44,764 bases of DNA from a bacterium (GCA_017403285.1 JAFQOI010000082.1:1-44764); one strand, 5' to 3'; shown: positions 25,615 through 35,187, counted from the first letter of the stretch. Program-made: numbers and translations. The notes: generated by a model from the letters alone, not told the origin.

Positions 25615-27304
25615 AACAACCTTCATCTTTTTTATCAACTTTATCATCAAAATCATTATCTATTCCATCAAAACAGGAACCTATAGATTCAAGTGATTCT
25701 GCCATTGGATCATAATATAAATACTTATTTTGTATTTTATCCCATAAATATAAAAAATTCTTTTTTAAATATTTCGAAATTTCTACACTTTCGATTATCA
25801 AAACATTTTCGTCATTTCTTTTATTGCCACTAGATGTAAAATTCATTGAGCCAATAATCGAATATTTATCATCAATAACAATTGATTTCATGTGCATCTT
25901 TCCTGCATAATTTTCTGTTTTAACTGCTATATTATTTGCTCTAAGATTTTTATGTACAGTATATTTTGATTTTGCATTAGTTGCATCATTAATTACTCTA
26001 ACATCAACTCCTTTATGTTTAGCAGAAATAAGCGCGGTTTGAATATTTTTGTCAGTAATTAAAAAAGCAGGAATGTATATATAATTATTTGCCATATTAA
26101 TAAGGTCAACTACGTAATTATCAATTATCAAATCCTGAGGCGAAAACAGAATTGTAATTTTGGTATTATTCCCCAAATCAATAAAATTAGAAATTTGTCG
26201 TTTTTTTGCCTTACTAAACTTACCATTAAACATTTGTTCAAATTCATTTTTATAAATATTGGCAATTTCTTTAGATGTTATAAGAACAGCATAATTCGCA
26301 TTAAAACCAGATAAATCTGTTGTAGTAATGTTTGCAGAACCAGTAAATACTTTTTCATTATCAAAAACAAAAAACTTGTTATGCATTAAGCCATTCTTTT
26401 TATTTTCATTAGTAGATTTGTTTGAACTATATAGAGGCAAAACAGATTTAAGCTTTGCTATTTCAGGATAGTAAGCATTTTCACTATCCTCATAGTTCGT
26501 TACCCAGCGAATTTTCACTCCTCTATTTTTAGCATTTATAAGTGCAGAAAATATTTGAGGTTGATTATTAAATCCATATATTGCAAAATCTATTGTTCTT
26601 TTTGCATTATCAATTTCAGAAACTAGCGTTTTACAAGCATCAGTCGAACAAGTATTTAAGGGTTTCATTGTTGAATTCAGGTCCAGAAAAAACACGTTTA
26701 TGTCGCCTTTAGACAAATAAGTATTTTGTTCCAATTTTAGTTCAATATTGTCATTTTTATGACAACATTTCGCTGGCAAAATATATGAATTTTTTTCACG
26801 TTTATGAATAATTTTAAAATTGGATGTTTTATAAACATTAGCACAAGATACTTTATGATATTTTTTATTGACTACAACAACAAAATTATCAATATCTATT
26901 TCATTTAATTTTGTCAAAAAATTTTCTTTTGATTCTTGTGTCGTATCAAAAAAGAAACCACTATCGAGAAGTAATTTTTTATATTTTTTTCCATTTACAA
27001 ACAAATCTCCATCTTTAATAGATACAAAATTATTTTTTAAAATATTGCTAGCCGTAGAAAAAGCGAAATAGGAAAAAACAACTTTTTTTTGATTATCAAC
27101 CATTTCCTTGACATCGGAAATATCAAAAAGATTATTTACCAAGAAAGGTTTCTTTTCATCTAAAATAAAGTTTCTATTAAAATCAATGTATATTTCTCGT
27201 GGCGATACAACCTTCATCACTTTATATGATGATGATTTAATGTAATCAACATAAATGCAAATAATAAACGAAAAGAAGACAAACAGAATAACAATTTTTT
27301 TCAT
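25601..27304 (-). CDS. Phospholipase D family protein with two HKD motifs and a MopE-like tail
   Basis: This 567-residue protein has an N-terminal membrane segment (about 2-20), a poorly conserved N-terminal part, and two PLD catalytic motifs: H308-x-K310 ... D315 (MHNKFFVFDNEKVFTGSANI) and H471-x-K473 ... D478 (MHMKSIVIDD). Such enzymes act on phosphodiester bonds in phospholipids, nucleic acids (Nuc) or as cardiolipin synthase. The C terminus carries C-F-D-G-I-D-N-D-F-D-D-K-V-D-K-K-D-E-G-C (about 544-563), like the calcium/copper-binding MopE repeat. The ATG at 27304 has no ribosome site but a TATAAT at 27311-27316, so it may be leaderless. The gene's 3' end overlaps the convergent lptD-like gene by 14 bases. 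Confidence 0.85.
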   Translation of the reverse strand: MKKIVILFVFFSFIICIYVDYIKSSSYKVMKVVSPREIYIDFNRNFILDEKKPFLVNNLFDISDVKEMVDNQKKVVFSYFAFSTASNILKNNFVSIKDGDLFVNGKKYKKLLLDSGFFFDTTQESKENFLTKLNEIDIDNFVVVVNKKYHKVSCANVYKTSNFKIIHKREKNSYILPAKCCHKNDNIELKLEQNTYLSKGDINVFFLDLNSTMKPLNTCSTDACKTLVSEIDNAKRTIDFAIYGFNNQPQIFSALINAKNRGVKIRWVTNYEDSENAYYPEIAKLKSVLPLYSSNKSTNENKKNGLMHNKFFVFDNEKVFTGSANITTTDLSGFNANYAVLITSKEIANIYKNEFEQMFNGKFSKAKKRQISNFIDLGNNTKITILFSPQDLIIDNYVVDLINMANNYIYIPAFLITDKNIQTALISAKHKGVDVRVINDATNAKSKYTVHKNLRANNIAVKTENYAGKMHMKSIVIDDKYSIIGSMNFTSSGNKRNDENVLIIESVEISKYLKKNFLYLWDKIQNKYLYYDPMAESLESIGSCFDGIDNDFDDKVDKKDEGCFIKQ

Positions 27305-27310
27305 AAAACA

Positions 27311-27316
27311 ATTATA
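27311..27316 (-). promoter_or_regulatory. -10 box of the phospholipase D gene, possibly leaderless
   Basis: TATAAT on the minus strand ends 6 bases before the ATG at 27304. Transcription would start at about the start codon, giving a leaderless mRNA. No -35 match was found. Confidence 0.45.
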
Positions 27317-27384
27317 CAAGTAAAAGAAAATTTACGATACATCTTATTAATTCTATCAAAATTTTATTGAAAAATATAAAAATA

Positions 27385-27413
27385 TTGAAGCGCTAATGTT
27401 TATATGATATAAC
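27385..27413 (+). promoter_or_regulatory. Promoter of tRNA-Ser
   Basis: TTGAAG (27385-27390) and TATAAC (27408-27413) are 17 bases apart. Transcription would start near 27420, about 11 bases before the mature tRNA. Confidence 0.7.
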
Positions 27414-27430
27414 TACTTTATAAAATCAAT

Positions 27431-27517
27431 GGAGAGGTGTCCGAGAGGTTTAAGGTGCAAACCTGGAACGTTTGTGCAGGGGTAACTCTGCCGGGGGTTC
27501 GAATCCCCCCTTCTCCG
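27431..27517 (+). tRNA. tRNA-Ser (anticodon GGA)
   Basis: The 87-base cloverleaf has acceptor GGAGAGG paired with CTTCTCC, class II D-arm with long variable arm, anticodon stem CAAAC/GTTTG around the loop CTGGAAC (anticodon GGA, reading TCC/TCT), and T-arm GGGGG-TTCGAAT-CCCCC, discriminator G. CCA is not encoded. Confidence 0.95.
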
Positions 27518-27552
27518 TTTTTTATTTGACACCTAATGATAAGGTTAAACAT

Positions 27553-28716
27553 ATGCAATATAAAAAAATAACTAACCTCCAAGTGTGTGGGGGGGGGGAT
27601 GGAATACGCACACAAAAACCTGTTTTAGATTTTATAAACTATTACAGAGCTTTAGTTATTTTATGGGTTGTATCAGGACATACAATGATTTGGGGCAGAG
27701 ATACAATATATGCTTCTAATTTCTATTTTTTCACTGGGGCAACATATTTATTTGTTTTTATATCAGGATTTTTATTTCAATACTTATCTCACAAATATGA
27801 TTATTTAACATACATAAAGAAAAAGTTAACGAATGTAATAATGCCATTTATTATAATAACAATACCTGTAGCACTTGCTTATACTTTTTCAGACCCAAAT
27901 ATTTCAACATATTGTGACGGAGCACCAAAACTTTTCAGATTTTTAATTTGCTTTTTACAAGGGTCAATTATTAATCAACCAATGTGGTATATGGGAATGA
28001 TAACTGTTTTCTTCTTATTAGCACCTCTCTTTATAAAAATCCAAAAGAATAAAATGATATTAATAGCAGTTACCTTCTGTTCTATCATATACACACTAAA
28101 AACAAATAGATTACCAGTTCCATTTCCAGAATTGGATACAGGAATTGCAAATATTGTATTAACAAACATAATTTTTTACATAAAACAATTCCTCTATTTT
28201 GCATCTGCATACCTTATAGGAATGCTATCTTGCTACTTAATAGAGGAATACGGAGAGATAATAAAATCAAAAGCGAAACCTATCTTCTACATTTTACTAA
28301 CTTGTTTCTCATTTGATTTTATTTTTCATATATATTTTTTAAAATTAAGTTTTCTGAATGTGAGTTTACAAAAAATCATAGAAAGTTTGCTTTTATTATT
28401 CTTCTTTATAGCATTTGAAAGAGAAATAAAGAATAATAAAATAATAGATAAAACATTAAATTTTTTAGCAGACTATTCTTTTGGAATATTTTTTGTGCAC
28501 TCGTTATTTCTAAACATAATATACTGTAAAACAATATATATGCCTCTTGCATTTGGTGTACCAGAGTTTGTACATTACAACACACTAAAAGCTTTCTTAT
28601 TCTGCACTGGTCTATATTTTAGCGTTTTATTTCTTAGTGTTTTTTATTTATGGCTAATGAAAAAAATACTTAAATTGTTAAGAATAAAAAATACAAGAAT
28701 GTTTATAGGAGTATAA
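27553..28716 (+). CDS. Acyltransferase 3 family membrane protein, possible phase-variable gene
   Basis: This 387-residue protein belongs to acyltransferase family 3: the N-terminal Y-R-A-L-V-I-L-W-V-V-S-G-H segment (about 34-46) contains the catalytic-type His, followed by about 10 transmembrane helices. These proteins add O-acetyl or similar groups to LPS, capsule or other surface sugars. The start is the ATG at 27553 (AAGG about 8 bases before), not the longer frame that begins inside the tRNA. A run of 10 G at 27589-27598 encodes Gly-Gly-Gly at residues 13-15; a gain or loss of one G would shift the frame and abolish the whole protein, which makes it a candidate for phase variation. Confidence 0.85.
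   Translation: MQYKKITNLQVCGGGDGIRTQKPVLDFINYYRALVILWVVSGHTMIWGRDTIYASNFYFFTGATYLFVFISGFLFQYLSHKYDYLTYIKKKLTNVIMPFIIITIPVALAYTFSDPNISTYCDGAPKLFRFLICFLQGSIINQPMWYMGMITVFFLLAPLFIKIQKNKMILIAVTFCSIIYTLKTNRLPVPFPELDTGIANIVLTNIIFYIKQFLYFASAYLIGMLSCYLIEEYGEIIKSKAKPIFYILLTCFSFDFIFHIYFLKLSFLNVSLQKIIESLLLLFFFIAFEREIKNNKIIDKTLNFLADYSFGIFFVHSLFLNIIYCKTIYMPLAFGVPEFVHYNTLKAFLFCTGLYFSVLFLSVFYLWLMKKILKLLRIKNTRMFIGV
27589..27598 (+). repeat. Poly-G tract of 10 near the acyltransferase start
   Basis: Ten consecutive G in an AT-rich window, within codons 13-15 of the acyltransferase. It is the only such G-run seen. As read, the gene is in frame (ON). The preceding GTGTGT dinucleotide run adds to the slippery context. 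Confidence 0.9.
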
Positions 28717-28749
28717 AAAAGAGCGAAAAGTTGATTTTCACTCTTTTTT
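28715..28749. terminator. Bidirectional terminator between acyltransferase and AsmA-like genes
   Basis: AAAAAAGAG and CTCTTTTTT flank an inner stem GAAAA/TTTTC with one C-A mismatch and a GTTGA loop. T-runs lie on both strands, and the acyltransferase stop codon overlaps the 5' arm. Confidence 0.75.
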
Positions 28750-28767
28750 CAAACTTAATTAAACAGA

Positions 28768-31700
28768 TTAATTTTCCTTTTTTAATAATTCTTTTACTGC
28801 AGGAGCAGTAGTATCAATATGAAGGACCTTTTGAACTCCAACTTTTATTTTGTGATCTGCTTCATATTCCTTTTGAAGTTTATTTATTTGCTCCTGTCTC
28901 GCCAATTCTTCTTGCTCTTGAATGTAGTTTTCGCTAAATTCATGTGCCCTATCAATATCAGATTGAAGAGCAAGCCACTTAAACGATTTAACTAACGTCA
29001 ATGGACGCGCAACATCACCTGCTAAAACAATTTGAAATTTAGTAGCATTAGAATCACTATGATTTTTCGCAAAGTCAGGAATTTCATTATATTCATCTTG
29101 CGTAACAACTTGAGAGAAAACAGAAAATAATTTTGCGGTAGCAACATTTAAGCCTGGTGTTTTCTTTACTAGATTAATTGGGTTAGCGACAGCAATTGGT
29201 CCCAATAAATCAGATACAGCGGAAGCCAAACGAACTCTTACTTTTGAATCAATTATATTTGTTAAAAGATTCATATCGCCATTAATTAAAATACAAAGAA
29301 TATCACCTTGCGATTTAATGGAATTTAATCCTACAACTCCATTATTAAAAGATACACTTCCAACTAATTTATCAAAGTGCGTAGAATCAATCGTTGTAAG
29401 AGGTGTTAATATTAATCCAATTGTATTTTTAAACACAATATTTTCTCTTATATTTTCAGCCAAAAAGAAATTCTCTAATTTGGCAAAAGGACCGTATTGT
29501 CCATCAGTTAATTCAAAATCAACATTTCCCTTTAATGATTGAACTTGTTCTTCGTAGGTAGAACCTTTTAAACTAATATCCGTTTTAAAATCCAAATCAC
29601 CAGAAATTGTATCTTTCATATTAGCAGCATCAACTAAAGCCCTATTTGCATCTAAGCCTTCACCATTCAATTTTATAGTCAAAAGACTTGTTAAAAGGTT
29701 CATTATTACATCACCTTTTATATTTCCCTTAAAGGCATTACAATTAAGGTCTGAAATAATCAAATCATTATTATCAACCCCTAATTGTCCTTTTATATTT
29801 TCAACTACTATAGCACCTGTTACTAATTTCTTTATATCAAAATTTCCATCTACGACCAATGGAATATCTGCGGGCTGTGTTGATTTTGTACTAGTAGATG
29901 ATGTCACTGGGATATATTTCATCAATTTATCAACAGAAACAAGTATATTATCAACATTAATCAAGTCTGATTTTACGTCAATATCTGAAATTTTAACAAG
30001 GTTTGAAGAAGTCAAGTCAGCCTTCAAATCAGCATTTATAATTGAGCCATTAATATTGACATCTTGTGCTTTTAAATTGAAGCCGTTGAAAATGAAATCT
30101 AAGTCAATCAAATCAGTACTAAATAATATTTCAGGAATATTCAAATCACTTAATTTAAAATCACCTCCAAAATTCAAATCATCTAATTTGCCAGTTAAAA
30201 CAATCTTGCCTTGTGCATCAAAAAGAGAATTTTCAAACAACGCAATGTGTCCTCTTTCTTTTTTAGGAAGATTAATTCTAAATAAATTAATGTGATTATT
30301 TTCAATAATTGTTGTCAATTCAATAATTTGTTCCGCATCTAAAATAGGGGGTTCCTCAGAATTATCGATAGCATTTTTTAGTTTAAATACACCAGAATCT
30401 TTAATTCTTAACTTATGTCCTTTCATCTTGAAGTCTAATTGAGTCAATGTTTTAGAACCAATCAAAGAATCAAGACTAATTGGGGTCAAATAGTTATCTT
30501 TATCAGCAAAAATTTGTGCAATAAAACCTAATTCTTTAGAATCTCCTTTCATAGAAACTTTTATAGGCAAAGTACCTTTCGACGCTATAAAATTAACAAC
30601 ATCACGACCAAGAGTCTTATTAATATCTTGTGTTGATATTTTTCCATCAACTAGAACTTCAAGTTCCGGTTCTTTGAGATAACTTAAAACTTCACCTTTA
30701 ACACCAATCGTAGAAAAATCGTTATATAGAATATTAAAAGGATTAACCATAATAGAATCATTATTAAAGTCCACTTTCAAATCATTGATTTTTGCAATTG
30801 TATTCATAGAAGGAAGGCTTACACTTAAACCATTATTTGAAATCAAACCATTTATTGTTTTTGGATTTAAAGCAAAATTAACATTTAATGCATCATTTTT
30901 TATGATAAAAGTATCTTTTGCATCAGATAAAATTAAATCATTCAATTTTAGTGCTAAAGTTGCATCAAGTTTTGCTAATTTACCCTTAACATCAATATTT
31001 GAAGTTAAAAATGCAGAATTTATTTTTATAATATTTTTAAGTTCATTTGAAGCAAAAGCATTGTACAATTCCGGCAAAGATAGATTATCTACATTTATTT
31101 TGATATTAGCATTTGATTTTGTATCAATATAACCATCTACATTTAAATCTGAGCCATTGATAGATAAAGAAGTGTCTTTAATATTTAAAGTATTATTATC
31201 TAAAATAATATTTGCAATAATATCATTAATTCCAATACTTGTTCTTTGATTAATAAAAGAACCATCTTTTATCAAAATAGAACCTTTTGATTTTAATTTT
31301 TTAAAATTAGTCCATACAGAGGCATCTGCGACCAAATAACCAGCAGATTTTATTTCCTTTAAATTATTTTTTACATTTAAACTATCTAATAATCCTACAA
31401 GTAAGTCCATAAGGTTTGAAAAATGTATTTTATCTGTTAAAATTTGAGTTTCAATTTTAGGATTTTTACCATATTTTAGATTCGCTAAAAGAGCAATTTT
31501 TTCATTGTCTTTAGAATACAAATTAGAATCTAATTTAATAGTCTTACCGCGCATTTTAGCATGTATAAAACTATTTGGAAGGCGAATATCAGACAATTTT
31601 AAATTAAAATCATCAATATTAAAGTGTCCGTAGCAAACAAATGAATCCTTAACATTTTTAACTCTAAGTTTTGAATTAATAATTGCATTTAAATCGTATG

Positions 31701-32484
31701 TTTGATATACAGTTACAGGATTTACAAACGGAATTGCTATTCTTTCATCAGGATCAACTTGTTCTTTTTCTGCTTTTACTTTTGGAAGTGATACTTTTAT
31801 ATTTAGATTTGCAGATATATTTTCTTTTTCATCAGATAATAATTTCGCATTGGTTTTAACTTTAAACGAATTTCTTGCGCCATTGTATCCTACTATAAGT
31901 TTATCACCATTTAACTTAAGATTGTGATTAGATTTCAAATCATTTATAAGAACATTGAAATTGGTTATTTTAACAAAAGGGACTTTTATCCTAATTTTTT
32001 CAACTATTCCATTTATAAATTTTTGTTGTTTAGTTAATTCTAATTTTGGTTTTGCATTGTTTTCATTGATAATATTTTCAACAATTCTTACTATTTTATA
32101 TTGTTCATCATTAACTATTTCAAGATTAATAAATGGATTAACAATATCACATTTTGCTGTTTTAACCGTCAATGTAAGAAGAGAAGGCAAGGCAATCCCT
32201 GCTTTTATTTTTGATGATTTCAACAAAGTAGAATTATCATCAAAATATACATTTACATCATCAACTATAACACCTGCTGATAAAAATGGAGTTGTATAAA
32301 TTTTTATACTTGAATAATCTAAATTTAATTTAGAACTATCTTTAACAATTTTTTGTATGTCTGTTTTATATTTCTCAAAATCAAAAGTAGCATTGAATAT
32401 TGGAGGAAAGACCAAAAACACAATATATAAAAATGCAATTATTGAAGAAAAAACAATTAAAAATATTTTTAAATTTTTATTCAT
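28768..32484 (-). CDS. AsmA-like envelope protein, 1238 residues
   Basis: The protein has an N-terminal membrane anchor (about 5-27), then a long, repeat-rich extracytoplasmic region dominated by beta-strand patterns. The N-terminal part resembles AsmA-family proteins: an I-x-P/T-x-F-L-S-A-G-V-x-V-D-x-V-x-V-Y-F pattern near residues 68-86, and the C-terminal region has D-L-D-F-K-T-D-I-S-L-K-G and F-x-L-x-D-G followed by S-x-x-F-D-K-L-V-G-S-V-S-F-N-N-G, typical of the AsmA C-terminal domain. AsmA-clan proteins (AsmA, TamB, YhdP) form bridges for phospholipid traffic to the outer membrane. Length is between AsmA (about 620) and YhdP/TamB (about 1260). The ATG at 32484 is preferred; an in-frame ATG at 32499 is possible. 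Confidence 0.85.
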   Translation of the reverse strand: MNKNLKIFLIVFSSIIAFLYIVFLVFPPIFNATFDFEKYKTDIQKIVKDSSKLNLDYSSIKIYTTPFLSAGVIVDDVNVYFDDNSTLLKSSKIKAGIALPSLLTLTVKTAKCDIVNPFINLEIVNDEQYKIVRIVENIINENNAKPKLELTKQQKFINGIVEKIRIKVPFVKITNFNVLINDLKSNHNLKLNGDKLIVGYNGARNSFKVKTNAKLLSDEKENISANLNIKVSLPKVKAEKEQVDPDERIAIPFVNPVTVYQTYDLNAIINSKLRVKNVKDSFVCYGHFNIDDFNLKLSDIRLPNSFIHAKMRGKTIKLDSNLYSKDNEKIALLANLKYGKNPKIETQILTDKIHFSNLMDLLVGLLDSLNVKNNLKEIKSAGYLVADASVWTNFKKLKSKGSILIKDGSFINQRTSIGINDIIANIILDNNTLNIKDTSLSINGSDLNVDGYIDTKSNANIKINVDNLSLPELYNAFASNELKNIIKINSAFLTSNIDVKGKLAKLDATLALKLNDLILSDAKDTFIIKNDALNVNFALNPKTINGLISNNGLSVSLPSMNTIAKINDLKVDFNNDSIMVNPFNILYNDFSTIGVKGEVLSYLKEPELEVLVDGKISTQDINKTLGRDVVNFIASKGTLPIKVSMKGDSKELGFIAQIFADKDNYLTPISLDSLIGSKTLTQLDFKMKGHKLRIKDSGVFKLKNAIDNSEEPPILDAEQIIELTTIIENNHINLFRINLPKKERGHIALFENSLFDAQGKIVLTGKLDDLNFGGDFKLSDLNIPEILFSTDLIDLDFIFNGFNLKAQDVNINGSIINADLKADLTSSNLVKISDIDVKSDLINVDNILVSVDKLMKYIPVTSSTSTKSTQPADIPLVVDGNFDIKKLVTGAIVVENIKGQLGVDNNDLIISDLNCNAFKGNIKGDVIMNLLTSLLTIKLNGEGLDANRALVDAANMKDTISGDLDFKTDISLKGSTYEEQVQSLKGNVDFELTDGQYGPFAKLENFFLAENIRENIVFKNTIGLILTPLTTIDSTHFDKLVGSVSFNNGVVGLNSIKSQGDILCILINGDMNLLTNIIDSKVRVRLASAVSDLLGPIAVANPINLVKKTPGLNVATAKLFSVFSQVVTQDEYNEIPDFAKNHSDSNATKFQIVLAGDVARPLTLVKSFKWLALQSDIDRAHEFSENYIQEQEELARQEQINKLQKEYEADHKIKVGVQKVLHIDTTAPAVKELLKKEN

Positions 32485-32561
32485 AAAAACAAGTCCCATT
32501 TATCTTACATGAAAAATATAAGACAAAAACACTAGCAGAACCTTAATTTAAAAGAAAATTT

Positions 32562-32903
32562 TTACATTCCTTTTCGTACTTTTATTTCTTCAATTTTTGC
32601 ACGAACATCATCTGCCATTTTCAACTGTAATTTTTTAATCTGGGCAAATATATGCTTCATAGTCTCATTTACATACAAATTGTTTATATTAGAACCAATT
32701 AATAAATCTTTTTGCTCTTGAATTTTTCCTTCTGCTAAAGTTATAACATTTAAAACTTCATCGACTTCTTCTTGCGTAAAGCCAATACTTTTAAGGTTAT
32801 TTTCCATAGAATTTTTCATTTCAAAATGTTTGTTATTAATTTCATCTGTTTTATTTTTGGGAGCTATCCCAAGTGCTTGCCCTAATTTTTTAAAAAAACT
32901 CAT
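32562..32903 (-). CDS. Unknown 113-residue helical protein
   Basis: The N terminus MSFFKKLGQALGI is amphipathic and could touch a membrane, followed by a helical region with E/K/Q-rich stretches (about 50-113). No signal peptide, cysteine motif or enzyme motif is present. AGGGG about 9 bases before the ATG is an acceptable ribosome site. It lies just upstream of, and in the same direction as, the AsmA-like gene (77 bases apart), so the two may be co-transcribed. Not recognised. Confidence 0.6.
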   Translation of the reverse strand: MSFFKKLGQALGIAPKNKTDEINNKHFEMKNSMENNLKSIGFTQEEVDEVLNVITLAEGKIQEQKDLLIGSNINNLYVNETMKHIFAQIKKLQLKMADDVRAKIEEIKVRKGM

Positions 32904-33131
32904 ACTAATAACCCCTATTTTCTGTTATATCAAAGTTTTTAACCCTGCAACTTCGATATTTTTTAAGTAAAAAGAAAACCACTAATTTTTATAAACAACT
33001 ATATTGAATTTTACAATATATAAGTATTTTTCACAAATAGTTTATTCCGTAGGATTTCACAAGCACAAAATTAAAAGACAAACAAATAAACACGTCTTCT
33101 TGTTTTTAAGAATACTATCGCAAAAATATTT

Positions 33132-33158
33132 TTTATAAGGTTTATAAAAAATATGAAA
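33132..33158 (+). promoter_or_regulatory. Start-region element shared by repeat genes B and C
   Basis: The 27 bases around the start of gene C (33132-33158) match those around gene B (5464-5490) at 22 positions, including TTTA-N-AAG, TTT and A-run-TATGAAA. Only six of these bases code for protein, so the upstream part may be a conserved regulatory or ribosome-recruiting element, or a relic of duplication. Confidence 0.35.
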
Positions 33159-35186
33159 ATTTCTGGCATCACAAACTACTATTTGCCCAAAACAGATACA
33201 AAAAAAAACACATCATTACAAATACAAAATAATGACGTACAAAGTAATGCTGTTTTTGAATACCTTAGTGCAATTGGAAACTACAATATAACTTTTGGCG
33301 ATACGAAGATAGCAATTTATAAAATAGAAAAAGATGGAACATATGAAAAATTTTCTGGAGTAAATGACGCTGCACGAAAATTAAATATTGATGCATCTAA
33401 AATTTCAAATAGTCTAAAAGGAGGAAATCCTAGAACACTTGATTGTACATTTATGAAAGCAAGTGAAATAGAAATTTCTTCCCAAGATGGCAAAACAATT
33501 TTAGATAAAGAAAAAATAGATGCAAAGTTTAAAGAATTGGAAGAAAAAACACCAAATAAAAATAAAAGAAAAGCAATATATCAAGTTTTCAAAAATGGAA
33601 GTTACAGAAAATTTGATAGCCTTGTAACCGCAGGAAAAGAACTAGGAATGACAGAATCTAAAATATCAAACTGTCTAAAAGGAGCAAATGCTAAAACCCT
33701 AGATTTTACTTTTATGCTGGCAAGTGACATTGAAACAATAAACGAAGATGGAGACATCATCATTGACGAAAATGTTGTAGCGACAAGGCTAAAGGAACTT
33801 GAAGAAAAAGACCCTTATAGATCAAAAAAGAAATCAATATATAGAATAGATAAAAATGGGAACTATAAAAGATATAATAGCCTTTCTGAGGCATCACAAG
33901 AATTAGGAATAGAAGATTCAAATATATCAGACTGTCTATATGGGAAACAAAAAAGTAGCGGTGGCTACACTTTTGTACTTGCAAGTGATGTTGAGAGAAT
34001 AGACAATAATGGAAATTTAAAAATTCAGAAAAAGAAAATTAAAAAGATTGCAGAAGAACTAAAAAACCACCTTTCTTCACATTTTATCTTAAAACCATTT
34101 TATGCAGTTGATAAAGATGGGAATTATACTAGATTTGAAAGCCATACAGAGGCTTGCCACGCTCTCAACTTAGACAACCCTGATATAAGAAAATGTCTTG
34201 AGGGTAATCGCTTCACGACAAATGGGTATGCCTTTATTTATGCGGATAGAGTTGAAGAAACTGACGAAAATGGCAATACCATTGTGAAAATCAATTTTCC
34301 ACAAGAAATTTTTGAACATAGAAATCCTATACAAATATATTCAATTAATAGCAAAGCGGAAGTTAAAAAATTTCCAAGCATTAATGATGCGGCTAACTAT
34401 TATGAAATATCAAAAAGGCACATTCACTCTTGTCTAGATGGTAAAAAAGAAACTACCGCAGGAATGGCTTTTATAAGAGCAGATGAATTTGAGATTAAAA
34501 CAGCAGATAAAAAGAAGGGGCTTAATGAAGAAAAATTCAATAAATTATTCCAGCAAATAATAAAAAATGCCGTTTATGTTGTAGATAGAAATGGTAATTA
34601 TAAAAGATACAATTCAAATGCAGAAGCAGCAAAAGATTATGATGTAACCCCAGAACAAATCAAAGGTTGCTCAATGAACCATATAAAGGGGCTAAAGAGT
34701 GGACACAGTGTTGTAAAAGCTCGTTTGGTAGAATCTATAAAAGACGGTAAAATAGTTATAAACAAAGAGATTATTGACGAATATGCGAAAAAGGCCGAAC
34801 AAGTAAGAGACCGAGCGATTTGGGCAAAAGATGCAGAGGGTAAAAAAAGAAAATTTAAAAGCGTTGAAAATGCTTCAACAGAACTAGGCATTCCTGTAAA
34901 AGCAATCAACAGATGTCTTTCTGGAAAGAGTCAAACTACAAGAGATTACCATTTTGAATATGTAAAAGAATCCCCATCTATACCTATAGAAAGGAAAAAG
35001 AGAGATAAAACCATTTTTGCGATGGATTGCGAGGGTAATATAAAAACATTTGCAGATATTGATACTGCAGCAAGAGTTCTTGATGTTGAAAAGGAAGATA
35101 TCCAACAATTATTAAAAATTGGTTCTTTAAAAGGGAAAAGAACCTCATTAAAAGGATATGTTTTCTCTACAGCAAATGACGAATAG
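33153..35186 (+). CDS. Tandem IENR1/NUMOD1-like repeat protein C (8 repeats)
   Basis: This 677-residue protein is the third paralogue of the genes at 3.6-7.3 kb, about 26 kb away. The leader ends EYLSAIGNYNITFG (36-49) and eight IENR1-like repeats follow. Repeats 1 and 2 are most alike (both K-I-S-N-(S/C)-L-K-G and T-L-D-(C/F)-T-F-M), indicating a local duplication that makes eight from seven. Later repeats align one-to-one with those of protein A; for example repeat 6 here and repeat 5 of A both start N-A-(V/I)-Y-V and end S-I-K-D-G-K. The last repeat ends G-Y-V-F-S-T-A-N-D-E. No catalytic domain is seen. It is convergent with cstA, one base apart. The DNA-binding role is inferred from the repeat family. 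Confidence 0.8.
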   Translation: MKISGITNYYLPKTDTKKNTSLQIQNNDVQSNAVFEYLSAIGNYNITFGDTKIAIYKIEKDGTYEKFSGVNDAARKLNIDASKISNSLKGGNPRTLDCTFMKASEIEISSQDGKTILDKEKIDAKFKELEEKTPNKNKRKAIYQVFKNGSYRKFDSLVTAGKELGMTESKISNCLKGANAKTLDFTFMLASDIETINEDGDIIIDENVVATRLKELEEKDPYRSKKKSIYRIDKNGNYKRYNSLSEASQELGIEDSNISDCLYGKQKSSGGYTFVLASDVERIDNNGNLKIQKKKIKKIAEELKNHLSSHFILKPFYAVDKDGNYTRFESHTEACHALNLDNPDIRKCLEGNRFTTNGYAFIYADRVEETDENGNTIVKINFPQEIFEHRNPIQIYSINSKAEVKKFPSINDAANYYEISKRHIHSCLDGKKETTAGMAFIRADEFEIKTADKKKGLNEEKFNKLFQQIIKNAVYVVDRNGNYKRYNSNAEAAKDYDVTPEQIKGCSMNHIKGLKSGHSVVKARLVESIKDGKIVINKEIIDEYAKKAEQVRDRAIWAKDAEGKKRKFKSVENASTELGIPVKAINRCLSGKSQTTRDYHFEYVKESPSIPIERKKRDKTIFAMDCEGNIKTFADIDTAARVLDVEKEDIQQLLKIGSLKGKRTSLKGYVFSTANDE

Positions 35187-35187
35187 A

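Noticed and set aside
27418-27615. 65-residue minus-strand ORF (contains GEGGIRTPGR)
   Set aside because: It is the antisense of tRNA-Ser; this peptide is a well-known false ORF from tRNA sequences.
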